In this document: positions 9,456-19,313 of the stretch, one piece after another
Layout of the letters: the number at the start of each line of letters is the position of its first letter
Numbering within the stretch: the first letter of the stretch is position 1
Origin: Opitutia bacterium
Lineage (GTDB): Bacteria > Verrucomicrobiota > Verrucomicrobiia > Opitutales > UBA953
Direction: 5' to 3'
Assembly (NCBI GenBank): GCA_947470855.1
Contig: CANIUQ010000003.1
Coordinates: forward strand, 1-64,000
Length of the DNA: 64,000 bases
Translations under genes and position numbers: made by a program
Notes under the pieces: model-generated
What the model saw: only the letters and a program-made list of their open reading frames with translations
What the model was told of the DNA's origin: nothing
Databases searched by the model: none

Positions 9456-10478
9456 TTAATTTTTGCGGGCTAAGCGACCGCGAGCGTGGAGGGCTTCGGC
9501 AATTTGGATCGCGTTGAGGGCGGCACCTTTCCAGAGCTGGTCACCGCTGACCCAGAGGGAGAGACCGTTATCGAAGAGTGTGTCTTTGCGGATGCGACCC
9601 ACACCGCATTTTTCTTTGCCAGCGTAGTCGAGTGGCATGGGGTAAATTTTCTTTGCGGTATCGTCGCAGACTTCGGCGCCGGGGAAGGCGGCGATGGCTT
9701 GGCGGGCGACGGCGACATCGACGGGTTTTTCGAATTCGGCGCTGATGGCGATGGAGTGAGCACGGAAGACTGGAACACGAACGCAGGTGGTTGTGACCTT
9801 TAAGCTAGGAAGGTTCATGATTTTACGACCTTCGTTGAGCATTTTCATTTCTTCTTTCGTGTAACCATCTTCCAAGAATGAATCGACGTGTGGGATGAGA
9901 TTGAAAGCGATGGTGTGTGGGTAGACTTTGGCTGGGGAGGGTTCGCCTTTGACCCAAGCGCGGACTTGAGTGTCGAGTTCGCGCATGGCTTCGGCGCCTG
10001 TGCCGGAGACTGCTTGGTAGGTGGAGGCAAAGAATCGCTTTAGACCAAAAGCTTTATGGAGAGGGAAGAGTCCCATTAAAGCGATGGCTGTGGAGCAGTT
10101 GGGGTTGGCGATGATACCGTGGTGGTTATCGAGTGCATCGGCATTGATTTCGGGGACGACCAGAGGGACTTTGGGGTCCATCCGGAAGGCTGAGCTATTG
10201 TCGATGACGATGACACCGCGTTTGACTGCTTCGGGGGCAAGGGCGAGGGAGACGGAGCCTCCGGCGCTAAAGATAACGCAGTCGAGTCCTTCGAAAGCCT
10301 CTGGTTTGGCCTCTTGAACCGTCCATTCCTTACCTCCGTAGCTGATCTTAGAACCAGCCGAGCGAGCTGAGGCGAGGGGGCGCAGCTCTTCCACGGGGAA
10401 GTTTCTTTTTGCCATGAGAGCGAGCAGTTCTTGACCCACCGCGCCTGTCACGCCCACGATGCCGATACGATATGCCAT
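9456..10478 (-). CDS. asd: Aspartate-semialdehyde dehydrogenase
   Basis: GIVGVTGAVGQELL, NPNCSTAIALM, TYQAVSGTGAEAM. Confidence 0.95.
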   Translation of the reverse strand: MAYRIGIVGVTGAVGQELLALMAKRNFPVEELRPLASARSAGSKISYGGKEWTVQEAKPEAFEGLDCVIFSAGGSVSLALAPEAVKRGVIVIDNSSAFRMDPKVPLVVPEINADALDNHHGIIANPNCSTAIALMGLFPLHKAFGLKRFFASTYQAVSGTGAEAMRELDTQVRAWVKGEPSPAKVYPHTIAFNLIPHVDSFLEDGYTKEEMKMLNEGRKIMNLPSLKVTTTCVRVPVFRAHSIAISAEFEKPVDVAVARQAIAAFPGAEVCDDTAKKIYPMPLDYAGKEKCGVGRIRKDTLFDNGLSLWVSGDQLWKGAALNAIQIAEALHARGRLARKN

Positions 10479-11029
10479 GTTCTGAGTTATCTTTGGTGTT
10501 AAAAGGGGAGTTGTTAGAGCGCCTCAAGGCACTCGGTATTCCTGCTTCGAAACATTGCCTAGTTGTGTCGATTGACCAGCAAAAATTATGGTATTTTGCA
10601 GAGAATGCGGTTCATGCCTATAAAGTCAGCACGGCGCGGGCGGGTCGTGGATGTATTAAGGATTCTTTGCAGACCTCGGTGGGCGTGTTACGAGTGGCCG
10701 AGAAGCATGGTGCGGGGGCGCCGCAGGGAATGGTGTTTAAGGCTCGTCAGCCTACGGGTGAGGTTTGGCAGCGTGGGAAGCCTCAGCCTGATAATTTAAT
10801 TACCAGTCGAATTCTTTGGCTCGAGGGTATGGAATCGGGAGTGAACGCTGGAGAGGATGATCAAGGGCGCGTGGTTGATACCAAGTCGCGTTTCATTTAT
10901 ATCCATGGCACCAATCAGGAGGAGAAGTTAGGTCAGCCCAATAGTCATGGGTGTGTGTTGTTATCCGATGCGGATGTGATTGAGCTTTATGAACGAGTTC
11001 CGCTGGGAACGTTCGTTTACATTGCTTAA
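10472..11029 (+). CDS. L,D-transpeptidase (YkuD family)
   Basis: YIHGTNQEEKLGQPNSHGCVLLSDADV active-site motif; no obvious signal peptide. Confidence 0.85.
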   Translation: MPCSELSLVLKGELLERLKALGIPASKHCLVVSIDQQKLWYFAENAVHAYKVSTARAGRGCIKDSLQTSVGVLRVAEKHGAGAPQGMVFKARQPTGEVWQRGKPQPDNLITSRILWLEGMESGVNAGEDDQGRVVDTKSRFIYIHGTNQEEKLGQPNSHGCVLLSDADVIELYERVPLGTFVYIA

Positions 11030-13098
11030 TCTTTATCGTTTTCCTGCAACCAGCCTTCGAGCATTGCTTTGGCGACAGGGCCAGCCGTTTTACCGCCCCA
11101 AGTGCTTGTATCGAGTTGGCCTTCGATTAAGACGGCGAAAGCCACGGCAGGATTATCGGCGGGAGCGTAACCGATGACCCAAGCAAGGTGGGCTTTTTCT
11201 CCGTTCTTAAAATATTCTGATGTACCAGTTTTAGCGGCGATGGTCAGACCCTCGATTTGCATACTGCGTGCGGTACCTTCTTCGACGCAGCGTTTCATCC
11301 CTGAGCGAATGGCTTCGAGTTGGTCTTTGTTAAGACCGATGGATGTTGCACCTTCGTGGCGTCCATCGCGATTGGGATCGTGAATGATGGTTGGAGTGGT
11401 GCGGGTTTCGTTGCGAGCGACGGATGCGGCTAAGCAGGCCATGTGGAGTGGGGTTGTGAGCGTGTAGCCTTGTCCGATGGACATATTAGCTGTGTCACCC
11501 GCATTCCAAGGGCCGGCCCCAATGCGTAGCTTGTAGGCGGGGTCGGGGATGACCAAGCGGTTAGTGGGATAAGGTAGTTCGGTTGTGGAGGGGTTGGAAA
11601 GACTGGGTGGCATGCGTAGGAGCGGGGCATCGAGTCCGAAGCGACGAGCTTCTTTCGCGAGAAGGTCTGGGCCAAGTTTTAGTCCGACGCGATAGTTCCA
11701 AACATTGGAGGAAATCGTGAGCATCTTTTCCACGTCAACCGAACCAAAAGCTTCGCCACCGTGTTCAGGGAAGTCGCGATTACCCACGCGGAAGCTTGTG
11801 CCACATTCGAGGATATCATCCCAGTCGATGACATGGTTGCGCATGCCGGCGATGGCGGTGATGATTTTGAAAGTTGAGCCTGGGGCGTATTGACCTTGGG
11901 TAGCGCGATTGAGCCAACCGCCTTGGTTTTCGATTTCGTTGTAGTATTTATTGGTGATGCGATTGACCAATTGATTAGGGTCGAACGTTGGCTGGCTGGC
12001 CATGGCGAGGATTTCGCCCGTATTAACATCGAGCATTACGGCGGCCCCAGGAAGAGGGTTGTCGGTTGAGTCTTTGATGGCGCGCAAAGCTTCTTCGGCG
12101 GCCAATTGAATATTAATGTCGAGTGACAGATTGATTGAGGAACCTTGTCGCGGTTCGCTGCTGCGTAAAAGTTCTTTATTATAGCCCGAGGAAGTTTTGG
12201 TCCAAAGTTCCCAGCCGCTAGCGCCACTTAGAATCGGATCAAACGTCTGTTCGATTCCTGCTGCTCCGCGCTTACCCGTGTAGCGTAGCTTTTGGAGATT
12301 GTCGAAATTGAGGTCGGTGAAGTCATCGACGTTTGGGGGCAAGTCGGTTGAATCGCGGATATAGCCAAGGACGTGAGCCGCCATCGTGCTATACGGGTAG
12401 GAGCGCACCATATCGGATTCGAGTGAGATGGGGCCACCTTGGGGGAACTGTTCGATGAAGCGGGCAACCGTACGATTAGCCTCATCGGGGTCGGAGGCGT
12501 TTTCAGAACCTGGGAAAGCGAGGTCAGTAATGAGAATGAATTTAAGGGCGCGTGATTCGGTTAAGTGTTTTCGGAGCGCCAGACGATTGACCGTGCGTTC
12601 ATCCCTATTGGTAGGAAGTTTTGATGCGGTTTTGGATCGTTTAGGCTTATCTGTATTGGCATCGATGACGAACCAGATTTTGTCTAGCCAGCCGTTAAGT
12701 ACGTTGAGTCGTGCTTGTTCGCCAAGAGCGTCATAGTTAATTTTTAAGACCGTCGGATCCGATTTAGCTTTACGAATGAGGCTAAGGTATTCTTGGCGAA
12801 ATTCTGGTTGGAGAGAAAGAATATCGGCCTTAACGCTCCAGCGTACCCGATTATCGACGATAGTGTAGCCGTGACGGTCGTAGATTTTTCCGCGTGCGGG
12901 AGGGCGAATAACAACGCGCTTAATTTGGTTATCCGACTGCACCATAATCTCATTGGCTTGGACAAGTTGGCGGTAGGCTAAGCCAGCGGTGATGTAGATG
13001 AACCCGGCGATGAAAAAGATGAAAAGAAAATTGATACGAACCCGACTGAGGGGATCAGAAGGGGTTGAGTGAGGTGATTCGTTAAAAAGATTTTTCAT
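11026..13098 (-). CDS. mrdA: Penicillin-binding protein 2
   Basis: N-terminal TM; APGSTFKIITA, SSN, KTGTSE motifs; next to mreDCB. Confidence 0.93.
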   Translation of the reverse strand: MKNLFNESPHSTPSDPLSRVRINFLFIFFIAGFIYITAGLAYRQLVQANEIMVQSDNQIKRVVIRPPARGKIYDRHGYTIVDNRVRWSVKADILSLQPEFRQEYLSLIRKAKSDPTVLKINYDALGEQARLNVLNGWLDKIWFVIDANTDKPKRSKTASKLPTNRDERTVNRLALRKHLTESRALKFILITDLAFPGSENASDPDEANRTVARFIEQFPQGGPISLESDMVRSYPYSTMAAHVLGYIRDSTDLPPNVDDFTDLNFDNLQKLRYTGKRGAAGIEQTFDPILSGASGWELWTKTSSGYNKELLRSSEPRQGSSINLSLDINIQLAAEEALRAIKDSTDNPLPGAAVMLDVNTGEILAMASQPTFDPNQLVNRITNKYYNEIENQGGWLNRATQGQYAPGSTFKIITAIAGMRNHVIDWDDILECGTSFRVGNRDFPEHGGEAFGSVDVEKMLTISSNVWNYRVGLKLGPDLLAKEARRFGLDAPLLRMPPSLSNPSTTELPYPTNRLVIPDPAYKLRIGAGPWNAGDTANMSIGQGYTLTTPLHMACLAASVARNETRTTPTIIHDPNRDGRHEGATSIGLNKDQLEAIRSGMKRCVEEGTARSMQIEGLTIAAKTGTSEYFKNGEKAHLAWVIGYAPADNPAVAFAVLIEGQLDTSTWGGKTAGPVAKAMLEGWLQENDKD

Positions 13099-13114
13099 TA
13101 ACTGCCAACGTGGC

Positions 13115-13627
13115 TTACGGGATACGCAGTTTGTCCATTACCCGATTTTGATAGACTGAGATAGTATTAAAGAGAAGCAGGGTAAGTGTTGCAGACAGCA
13201 GGAGTTGAAGAGTTAGGTTATATAAAAATGAAGAGAACTGGAATGGAATTTCTTCACGCATGGAGATCGACATCGCCAGATACCAGATAAAGCAACTGAT
13301 GGCGTTAACGAGGATGGCACCTTGACGGAGACGTGCTTTGTCGCGGAGGAGTTCGGGGAAGCTGGAAAGAATAATGGCGAGAAAGATTAAGCAGAATGCT
13401 AGGCTACCGTGGGGAATGGGGCGAAGAGCCTCAAAAGTAAATCCGATGAAGGCAGAGAAGAGAATCGCTTGCCAGCGGCGTAGACGGCGGCAGGGGGCGA
13501 CGATGACTAATCCTGAAATGTAGAAGACAAGGTTCCAGGAGGAGAGTGAGCTACTGAGCAAATCAGCGGCGATCAACCAAGGGTAGGTTGCGAGGAAGAG
13601 AATGAGCCAGGCCCAGGTGAGGGTCAT
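13115..13627 (-). CDS. mreD: Rod shape-determining protein MreD
   Basis: Small polytopic membrane protein between mreC and mrdA. Confidence 0.8.
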   Translation of the reverse strand: MTLTWAWLILFLATYPWLIAADLLSSSLSSWNLVFYISGLVIVAPCRRLRRWQAILFSAFIGFTFEALRPIPHGSLAFCLIFLAIILSSFPELLRDKARLRQGAILVNAISCFIWYLAMSISMREEIPFQFSSFLYNLTLQLLLSATLTLLLFNTISVYQNRVMDKLRIP

Positions 13628-14517
13628 TTAAATTCCTCCAACTTAATCCGGTCGGTAGGCGACATGAGAATTTCGCCTGCGGTTGGGTATTTGGGAACGA
13701 GGACTGAGACTTCTTCGATCGTGTCGAGATTCTTTGATGGCACCATGTAGGCTTCTTTAAGATTACCTTGGGCTGTTTGTGTGACTCCGCCTTCGAGAGT
13801 TCCGAGAATGAGGCCTGTGGGGAAAACTCCGCCAAGACCTGTGGTAATGACTTTAGCGACTTGTCCGGCTGGAGGGGTGTAGTCGGCTTGAATGATTGAT
13901 ACCTTAGCGCGCCCCGTAGTGAAGGGGTTGGAGGCAACGCCGCTTACGTGAACGATGCGGGGAGGGTCATCTCCTTCGAGAAAGGCGGTGCAGCGGAAGG
14001 CTGGGCTAGTTACCAGTTCGACTTCACTGATGTTAAGGTGGACTGTGGTGACGCGGCCGACCACGCGATTGCCAAAGACAACCGGGCAACCTGGGCGAAT
14101 GCCGTCATTGCGACCTTTGCGAATGAGCATGCGTTGCCACCACGTTGAAGTGTCGCGTGTGGCGACCCGGGCGACGACCGTGAGGTATTCGGTCGAATTC
14201 GGATAGCGTAGCATCTCACGGAGACGTAGATTTTCCTTTCGGATATCCTCCATTGCATGGAGTTTTAACTCTAATGTCGCATTGATGCGCGCAAGGTCAC
14301 GTCCGGCGGCGATGAGATCTTCGGTGCTACGACTGCGCAGTTCCCAGTAACGCGCGAGGTCGCGACTTTTGCTGAGGAGTTGGATAGCGGGAGCTTGGAA
14401 TTCGGAAAAAGCCTCTTTGTTAAGGCGACGAATTGTACTCGGTAGTGTAATCCATAGCCCGATGAAAACAATCAGGGCGATGATGGATGCTTTGGCGCCT
14501 TGGCGGTTATTATCCAT
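13624..14517 (-). CDS. mreC: Rod shape-determining protein MreC
   Basis: N-terminal TM and coiled coil; VVGRVTTVHLNISEVELVTSPAFRC. Confidence 0.9.
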   Translation of the reverse strand: MDNNRQGAKASIIALIVFIGLWITLPSTIRRLNKEAFSEFQAPAIQLLSKSRDLARYWELRSRSTEDLIAAGRDLARINATLELKLHAMEDIRKENLRLREMLRYPNSTEYLTVVARVATRDTSTWWQRMLIRKGRNDGIRPGCPVVFGNRVVGRVTTVHLNISEVELVTSPAFRCTAFLEGDDPPRIVHVSGVASNPFTTGRAKVSIIQADYTPPAGQVAKVITTGLGGVFPTGLILGTLEGGVTQTAQGNLKEAYMVPSKNLDTIEEVSVLVPKYPTAGEILMSPTDRIKLEEFK

Positions 14518-14537
14518 GGCGGGTTAGCCCGCGAGAA

Positions 14538-15554
14538 TTATTCCCGACTGCTCCAGCGAGAAGCGTTGGCTAAAATTTTACCCGTACCATTGACCACTGC
14601 ACAGAGTGGGTCTTCAGCGATGATAACAGGGAGTCCGGTGGCTTCGGAGATAGCGCGGTCGATGCGACGGATGAGGGCGCCACCACCGGCGATGACGATA
14701 CCGCGATCAACTAAGTCGGCAGAAAGTTCAGGCGGAATGCGTTCCAATGATCCTTTGATGGCTTCGATGATTTGGTTGATGTTATCGGCCATGGCTTCGC
14801 GAACTTCTTGAGAAGTTAGGTGCAGGGCGCGGGGGAGGCCAGTGACCGAGTCGCGACCCCGTACTTCGTAGGTCATTTCCTGTTCAAGGGCGTAGGCTGA
14901 GCCGATTTTAATCTTAATTTCTTCAGCGGTACGTTCCCCGATGATGAGGTTATAGGAATTCTTGATATATTTGATGATCGAGGAGTCGAATTCGTCACCA
15001 CCGACGCGAATCGAGCGAGCGTAAACGATACCACCCAGAGAGATAACGGCGACTTCGGTTGTACCACCACCGATGTCGACGATCATTGAGCCAGCGGGCT
15101 CTTCGACAGGTAGACCAACGCCGATAGCGGAGGCGACAGGTTCAGGAATGGTAATGACATCATCTGCACCCGCGCGATAAGCTGAATCCATAACGGCTCG
15201 ACGTTCCACGGCGGTGATGCCGTAAGGAACAGCGACGACGACGGTGAGATTGGTGAAAACGGATTTACGGGCGACCTTACCGATGAAATAGCGAAGCATG
15301 TGTTCGCTGATCTCGAAGTCGGCAATCACACCGTCTTTCATTGGACGAAGCGCTTGGATATCTCCAGGCGTACGACCTAGCATTAATTTTGCTTCGTTAC
15401 CGACGGCAATGGGCTTGCGTGTGCTGGAGCGGATTGCGACTACGCTGGGCTCGCGTAAGACCACACCACGATCCTTGAGGAACACCAGAGTGTTCGCCGT
15501 ACCGAGGTCGATGCCGATGGCTTGATTGAATAACCCTGGAAAGCGCTTTAACAT
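14538..15554 (-). CDS. mreB: Rod shape-determining protein MreB
   Basis: IGIDLGTANTLVFLKDRGVVLREPSVVA; MIVDIGGGTTEVAVISLGGIV. Confidence 0.97.
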   Translation of the reverse strand: MLKRFPGLFNQAIGIDLGTANTLVFLKDRGVVLREPSVVAIRSSTRKPIAVGNEAKLMLGRTPGDIQALRPMKDGVIADFEISEHMLRYFIGKVARKSVFTNLTVVVAVPYGITAVERRAVMDSAYRAGADDVITIPEPVASAIGVGLPVEEPAGSMIVDIGGGTTEVAVISLGGIVYARSIRVGGDEFDSSIIKYIKNSYNLIIGERTAEEIKIKIGSAYALEQEMTYEVRGRDSVTGLPRALHLTSQEVREAMADNINQIIEAIKGSLERIPPELSADLVDRGIVIAGGGALIRRIDRAISEATGLPVIIAEDPLCAVVNGTGKILANASRWSSRE

Positions 15555-15574
15555 CAGTCGTGAGTGGTTTACGT

Positions 15575-15603
15575 CATAAATAACTTATGAACAGGGTAGT
15601 CAA
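15575..15603 (-). promoter_or_regulatory. Candidate sigma70-type promoter for mreBCD-mrdA
   Basis: Minus strand TTGACT-17 bp-TTTATG, about 20 bp upstream of the mreB start. Confidence 0.45.
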
Positions 15604-15718
15604 ACCCCTTTTCCCCATAGACTTATGTCGGTTTGACCCTTGAATTGACAGAATAAGCCCTATTCTACGCATTAAGAATGAAATCACCGTGTCCGGTTCA
15701 CCTTGTCTTGCTTCTGTT

Positions 15719-16693
15719 TTAAGAGCGTGTGAGTTCGAAAAATATAATACCTGTGCCGAGGATGATTCGATACCAGGCGAATGGACCTAGACCGCGGCGA
15801 GTGATAAATCCAATCATCCATTTTACTGAGATGAAGGCGGTGATGGCGGCGATGATGAGGCCCAGTGAGGCGTAATGGATGGGGTAAATTTGGGTGAGGG
15901 CGGGCCCAAGGGAGACTATTTTGTAGAGGGAGGCTGCGGTGAGAGTTACGAAGCCGACTAAAAATGAAAACTCTGTGGCTGCACCATTAGACAGGCCTGC
16001 CCAACGTCCGCCCAAAATGGTGGCAAGTGAGCGACTCGTTCCTGGGATTAGGGCGACGCATTGGCAGAGTCCGACTTGGAGAGCTTGTTTGAAATTCAAT
16101 TTCTGGATTTCGTCGTGAGAGGAATGATGGTTAGGTAATTTTTTTTCTGCCCAGAAAATAACAAAGCCGCCGATGATGAGAGCTGAGGCGACAATTTTAA
16201 TATCGAAGGCGATGATGTCTTTAACGAGTAGTCCAATGATACCAGCGGGGATGAATGCAATCATTACGCAGGTCGCGAGACAGAGGGACGGTTTCTCTAG
16301 TCGAATGATTCCGAGTACGAGATTTTTAAGACGCGTAAAAAAAGCGGCGATGACAGCTAAGATTGCACCGAGCTGAATGATTACAATGTAATCGTCGACA
16401 GCTTGTTCTTGGTTGATGGGGCGATTTTTACGATCGGCGACGCCGGAAATGATGACATTTTTATCTTTTTTCACCCCCATGATTTCATCGCTGATAATCA
16501 TGTGACCGGTCGAGGAAACGGGTAGATATTCTGTAATACCTTCGACGGTTCCTGTCACGATGGCGCGAGTCAGGGTGAATTGGGCGCGCATTTCTTCGGC
16601 AGAAATTGTGGCTTGGGCTGGGGGTTGACTTGTGTTCGCCTGAAGTGGCGCACAAAGACAGAGCAGGAAAAGGCAGGGGAGTCGTAAAGACAT
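15719..16693 (-). CDS. uppP: Undecaprenyl-diphosphatase (BacA/UppP family)
   Basis: GTVEGITEYLPVSSTGHMII, PGTSRSLATILGG; signal-like N-terminal extension. Confidence 0.93.
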   Translation of the reverse strand: MSLRLPCLFLLCLCAPLQANTSQPPAQATISAEEMRAQFTLTRAIVTGTVEGITEYLPVSSTGHMIISDEIMGVKKDKNVIISGVADRKNRPINQEQAVDDYIVIIQLGAILAVIAAFFTRLKNLVLGIIRLEKPSLCLATCVMIAFIPAGIIGLLVKDIIAFDIKIVASALIIGGFVIFWAEKKLPNHHSSHDEIQKLNFKQALQVGLCQCVALIPGTSRSLATILGGRWAGLSNGAATEFSFLVGFVTLTAASLYKIVSLGPALTQIYPIHYASLGLIIAAITAFISVKWMIGFITRRGLGPFAWYRIILGTGIIFFELTRS

Positions 16694-16787
16694 GGCATTC
16701 GTGTAGGTTAAAAACAGTGATACCGCAAGACATCTGCCCTTGTCGCTTGCGCTTCGGAGTCACTTTCGTTTTAACTTTGAAGAACTT

Positions 16788-18023
16788 ATGTCGGCTTCCA
16801 GTCTCATTCCGACCAACGAACCTCGCTTTCAGGTACCTGATGCTCGGGGACGATTTGGTCAATTTGGTGGACTCTATGTTCCCGAGACTTTGATGACTCC
16901 GTTATTAGAGTTAGCAAAGGTTTACGATGAGGCGCGTCGAGATCCTGCTTTTCAGAGTGCCTTTACTAAGATGCTCAACGAGTTCGCGGGGCGTCCGACA
17001 GGTTTGTATTTTGCAGAAGGATTAACCAAGCACTGTGGTGGGGCGAAAATTTACTTAAAGCGCGAGGACATGCTGCATACTGGTGCGCATAAGATTAATA
17101 ATGCTATTGGGCAGGCTCTTTTGGCTGTGCGTATGGGTAAGAAGCGAATCATTGCTGAGACTGGAGCAGGACAGCATGGTACGGCGACCGCGGCGGTGTG
17201 TGCAAAGTTTGGTTTGCAGTGCGTGATTTATATGGGTGCTGCCGATATGGAGCGACAGGCTCTGAATGTTTATCGCATGAGATTGATGGGGGCAGAGGTG
17301 CGTGGAGTTGAGGCTGGTCAACGCACTCTTAAAGAAGCTGTCAATGAAGCCATGCGTGATTGGGTGACGAATGTACGCGACACCCATTATATTCTAGGAA
17401 CCGCTTATGGTGCGCATCCGTACCCTATGATGGTGCGTGATTTTCATCGTATTATCTCTATGGAATCCAAGCAACAGATGTTGAGAGCTGAGCGACGCCT
17501 CCCTGACCACGTGGTTGCGTGCGTCGGTGGTGGGTCGAATGCAATTGGATCTTTCTTTGAGTATTTAGATGAACCGAGTGTGAATCTTGTTGGGGTTGAA
17601 GCGGGTGGTCGTGGCATCAAGCAAGGTCAGCATGCAGCTCGCTTTGCGGGTGGTCGTTTAGGTGTTTTACAGGGTTGTCTCACGCCGATTTTGCAGGACG
17701 AAGAAGGTCAAATTGAAGCCACGCATTCCGTTTCAGCAGGATTGGATTATGCGGCTGTTGGACCTGAGCATGCCTATTACAGTGAGAAAGGTCGGATTCA
17801 ATTTGCTTATGCTACGGACCAAGAATGTCTCGATGCGTTTCAATTACTTTCTCGCACCGAAGGAATCATACCTGCCTTAGAGTCCAGTCATGCCATCGCG
17901 TATGGATGTAAATTGGCGTCCGACAGTCCGCGTACGGAAGTTGTTTTGATTAATCTCTCTGGTCGCGGTGACAAAGATGTATGGAGTGCTGCGCGTGCGA
18001 TGGGAGTTGAGATTAAACTTTAA
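16788..18023 (+). CDS. trpB: Tryptophan synthase beta chain
   Basis: [40 protein letters not shown]. Confidence 0.96.
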   Translation: MSASSLIPTNEPRFQVPDARGRFGQFGGLYVPETLMTPLLELAKVYDEARRDPAFQSAFTKMLNEFAGRPTGLYFAEGLTKHCGGAKIYLKREDMLHTGAHKINNAIGQALLAVRMGKKRIIAETGAGQHGTATAAVCAKFGLQCVIYMGAADMERQALNVYRMRLMGAEVRGVEAGQRTLKEAVNEAMRDWVTNVRDTHYILGTAYGAHPYPMMVRDFHRIISMESKQQMLRAERRLPDHVVACVGGGSNAIGSFFEYLDEPSVNLVGVEAGGRGIKQGQHAARFAGGRLGVLQGCLTPILQDEEGQIEATHSVSAGLDYAAVGPEHAYYSEKGRIQFAYATDQECLDAFQLLSRTEGIIPALESSHAIAYGCKLASDSPRTEVVLINLSGRGDKDVWSAARAMGVEIKL

Positions 18024-18025
18024 TC

Positions 18026-18904
18026 ATGGCTTTGGCGTCGATGACAGGCTTCGGTCGGTCGGAATTAAAACTTCCTGGTCGAGTCTGGGCGATTGAGTTG
18101 ACCTCGGTGAATCAAAAATCGTTACAGGTTGCTGTCTATGGTCCCGAGGAATGGCCCTTGTTAGAATCGACTTTAACTGCATGGATTCGACCTCGTGTTT
18201 ATCGAGGTAAAATTACTGTTCGTCTTACTTCAGCTGAGGGGAACACAAGGGCGATTTCGTGTTGGGATGAGACCTCTTTGCAGGCATCGTTTGCTGAGCT
18301 TAAACAACTCGCAGGCAAGTTGAACATTCCCTTTCAACCCGATGCACGTTTGCTTTTAGAGTTAGCAGAATCTCGACGCCAGAATCGCGTCGCTTTGCCT
18401 TCGTGGGATGACGTTCTGCCTCACTTGCAAAAATCTTTTACCGAAGCCCTCGACCGTTTGGTAGTGATGCGTGAGCAAGAAGGTGCGCGATTAGGTAAAG
18501 ATTTGATGATGCGAATTGAACAGCTCGAGAAATTACTCGCGGTTATGGAGATATCGGAAGAAAATGCTCCTGAGCGTCACCGAGATTTATTGTTAAAACG
18601 ACTCAAGGATTTGGGTCTTTCGGTCGATTTATCAGACGAGAGGGTTTTAAAGGAGCTCACTCTCTATGCCGATCGAAGTGATATTACGGAGGAGATTGTG
18701 CGACTAAGGAGTCACTTTTCTCAGTTTCGTGAGGAGTTAGGCGGCGAGAAAACTGGACGAAAACTCGACTTTTTAGTGCAAGAATTGCTCCGTGAAGTAA
18801 ATACCATTGGTAGTAAAGCCTCGGAAATCTCGACAACTAAGGCGGTTTTAGAAGCCAAAACGGAAATTGAGCGGATACGAGAGCAGGTGCAGAATTTAGA
18901 ATAA
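18026..18904 (+). CDS. yicC: YicC family endoribonuclease
   Basis: SMTGFGRSE start; KLDFLVQELLREVNTIGSKASE C-terminal signature. Confidence 0.92.
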   Translation: MALASMTGFGRSELKLPGRVWAIELTSVNQKSLQVAVYGPEEWPLLESTLTAWIRPRVYRGKITVRLTSAEGNTRAISCWDETSLQASFAELKQLAGKLNIPFQPDARLLLELAESRRQNRVALPSWDDVLPHLQKSFTEALDRLVVMREQEGARLGKDLMMRIEQLEKLLAVMEISEENAPERHRDLLLKRLKDLGLSVDLSDERVLKELTLYADRSDITEEIVRLRSHFSQFREELGGEKTGRKLDFLVQELLREVNTIGSKASEISTTKAVLEAKTEIERIREQVQNLE

Positions 18905-18972
18905 TTTTTCGGGTGTGGTATTGCCAAGGGGGCTTTCGCATGCCTTTGTCTATCAACACTTACGCATTTGCC

Positions 18973-19296
18973 ATGTCTGACAACCTTACTAAGCGGGAAA
19001 TCGTTCTCAAAATCTTCACCGACAAAGGTTATCCGCAAAAGCATATTCGCGATAGCGTGCAGCTGACCTTAGATGCCATCTGTGAGGCATTGCTAACTGG
19101 TCGCGACGTGGAGTTGAGAAACTTTGGTGTGTTTCAAGTGCAAGTGCGCAAGAGTCGTATTGGTCGTAATCCCAATCGTCCTGAAACTGACGTGGTGATT
19201 CCTCGACGTGCAGTGATTAAATTTAAAGCCGGCAAAGAGCTGAAGGCTAAGTTGAAGACTTATAATCTTGATAAGACTGAACCTAAGCCTGAGTGA
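18973..19296 (+). CDS. HU/IHF-family DNA-binding protein
   Basis: LTKREIVLKIF...VELRNFGVFQVQVRKSRIGRNPNRPETDVVIPRRAVIKFKAGKELK. Confidence 0.92.
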   Translation: MSDNLTKREIVLKIFTDKGYPQKHIRDSVQLTLDAICEALLTGRDVELRNFGVFQVQVRKSRIGRNPNRPETDVVIPRRAVIKFKAGKELKAKLKTYNLDKTEPKPE

Positions 19297-19313
19297 TTTT
19301 TTGCTTTAAGCCG

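Noticed and set aside
11026-15554. rodA in the mre-mrdA operon
   Set aside because: mrdA is followed directly by the convergent L,D-transpeptidase; no SEDS-family ORF present.
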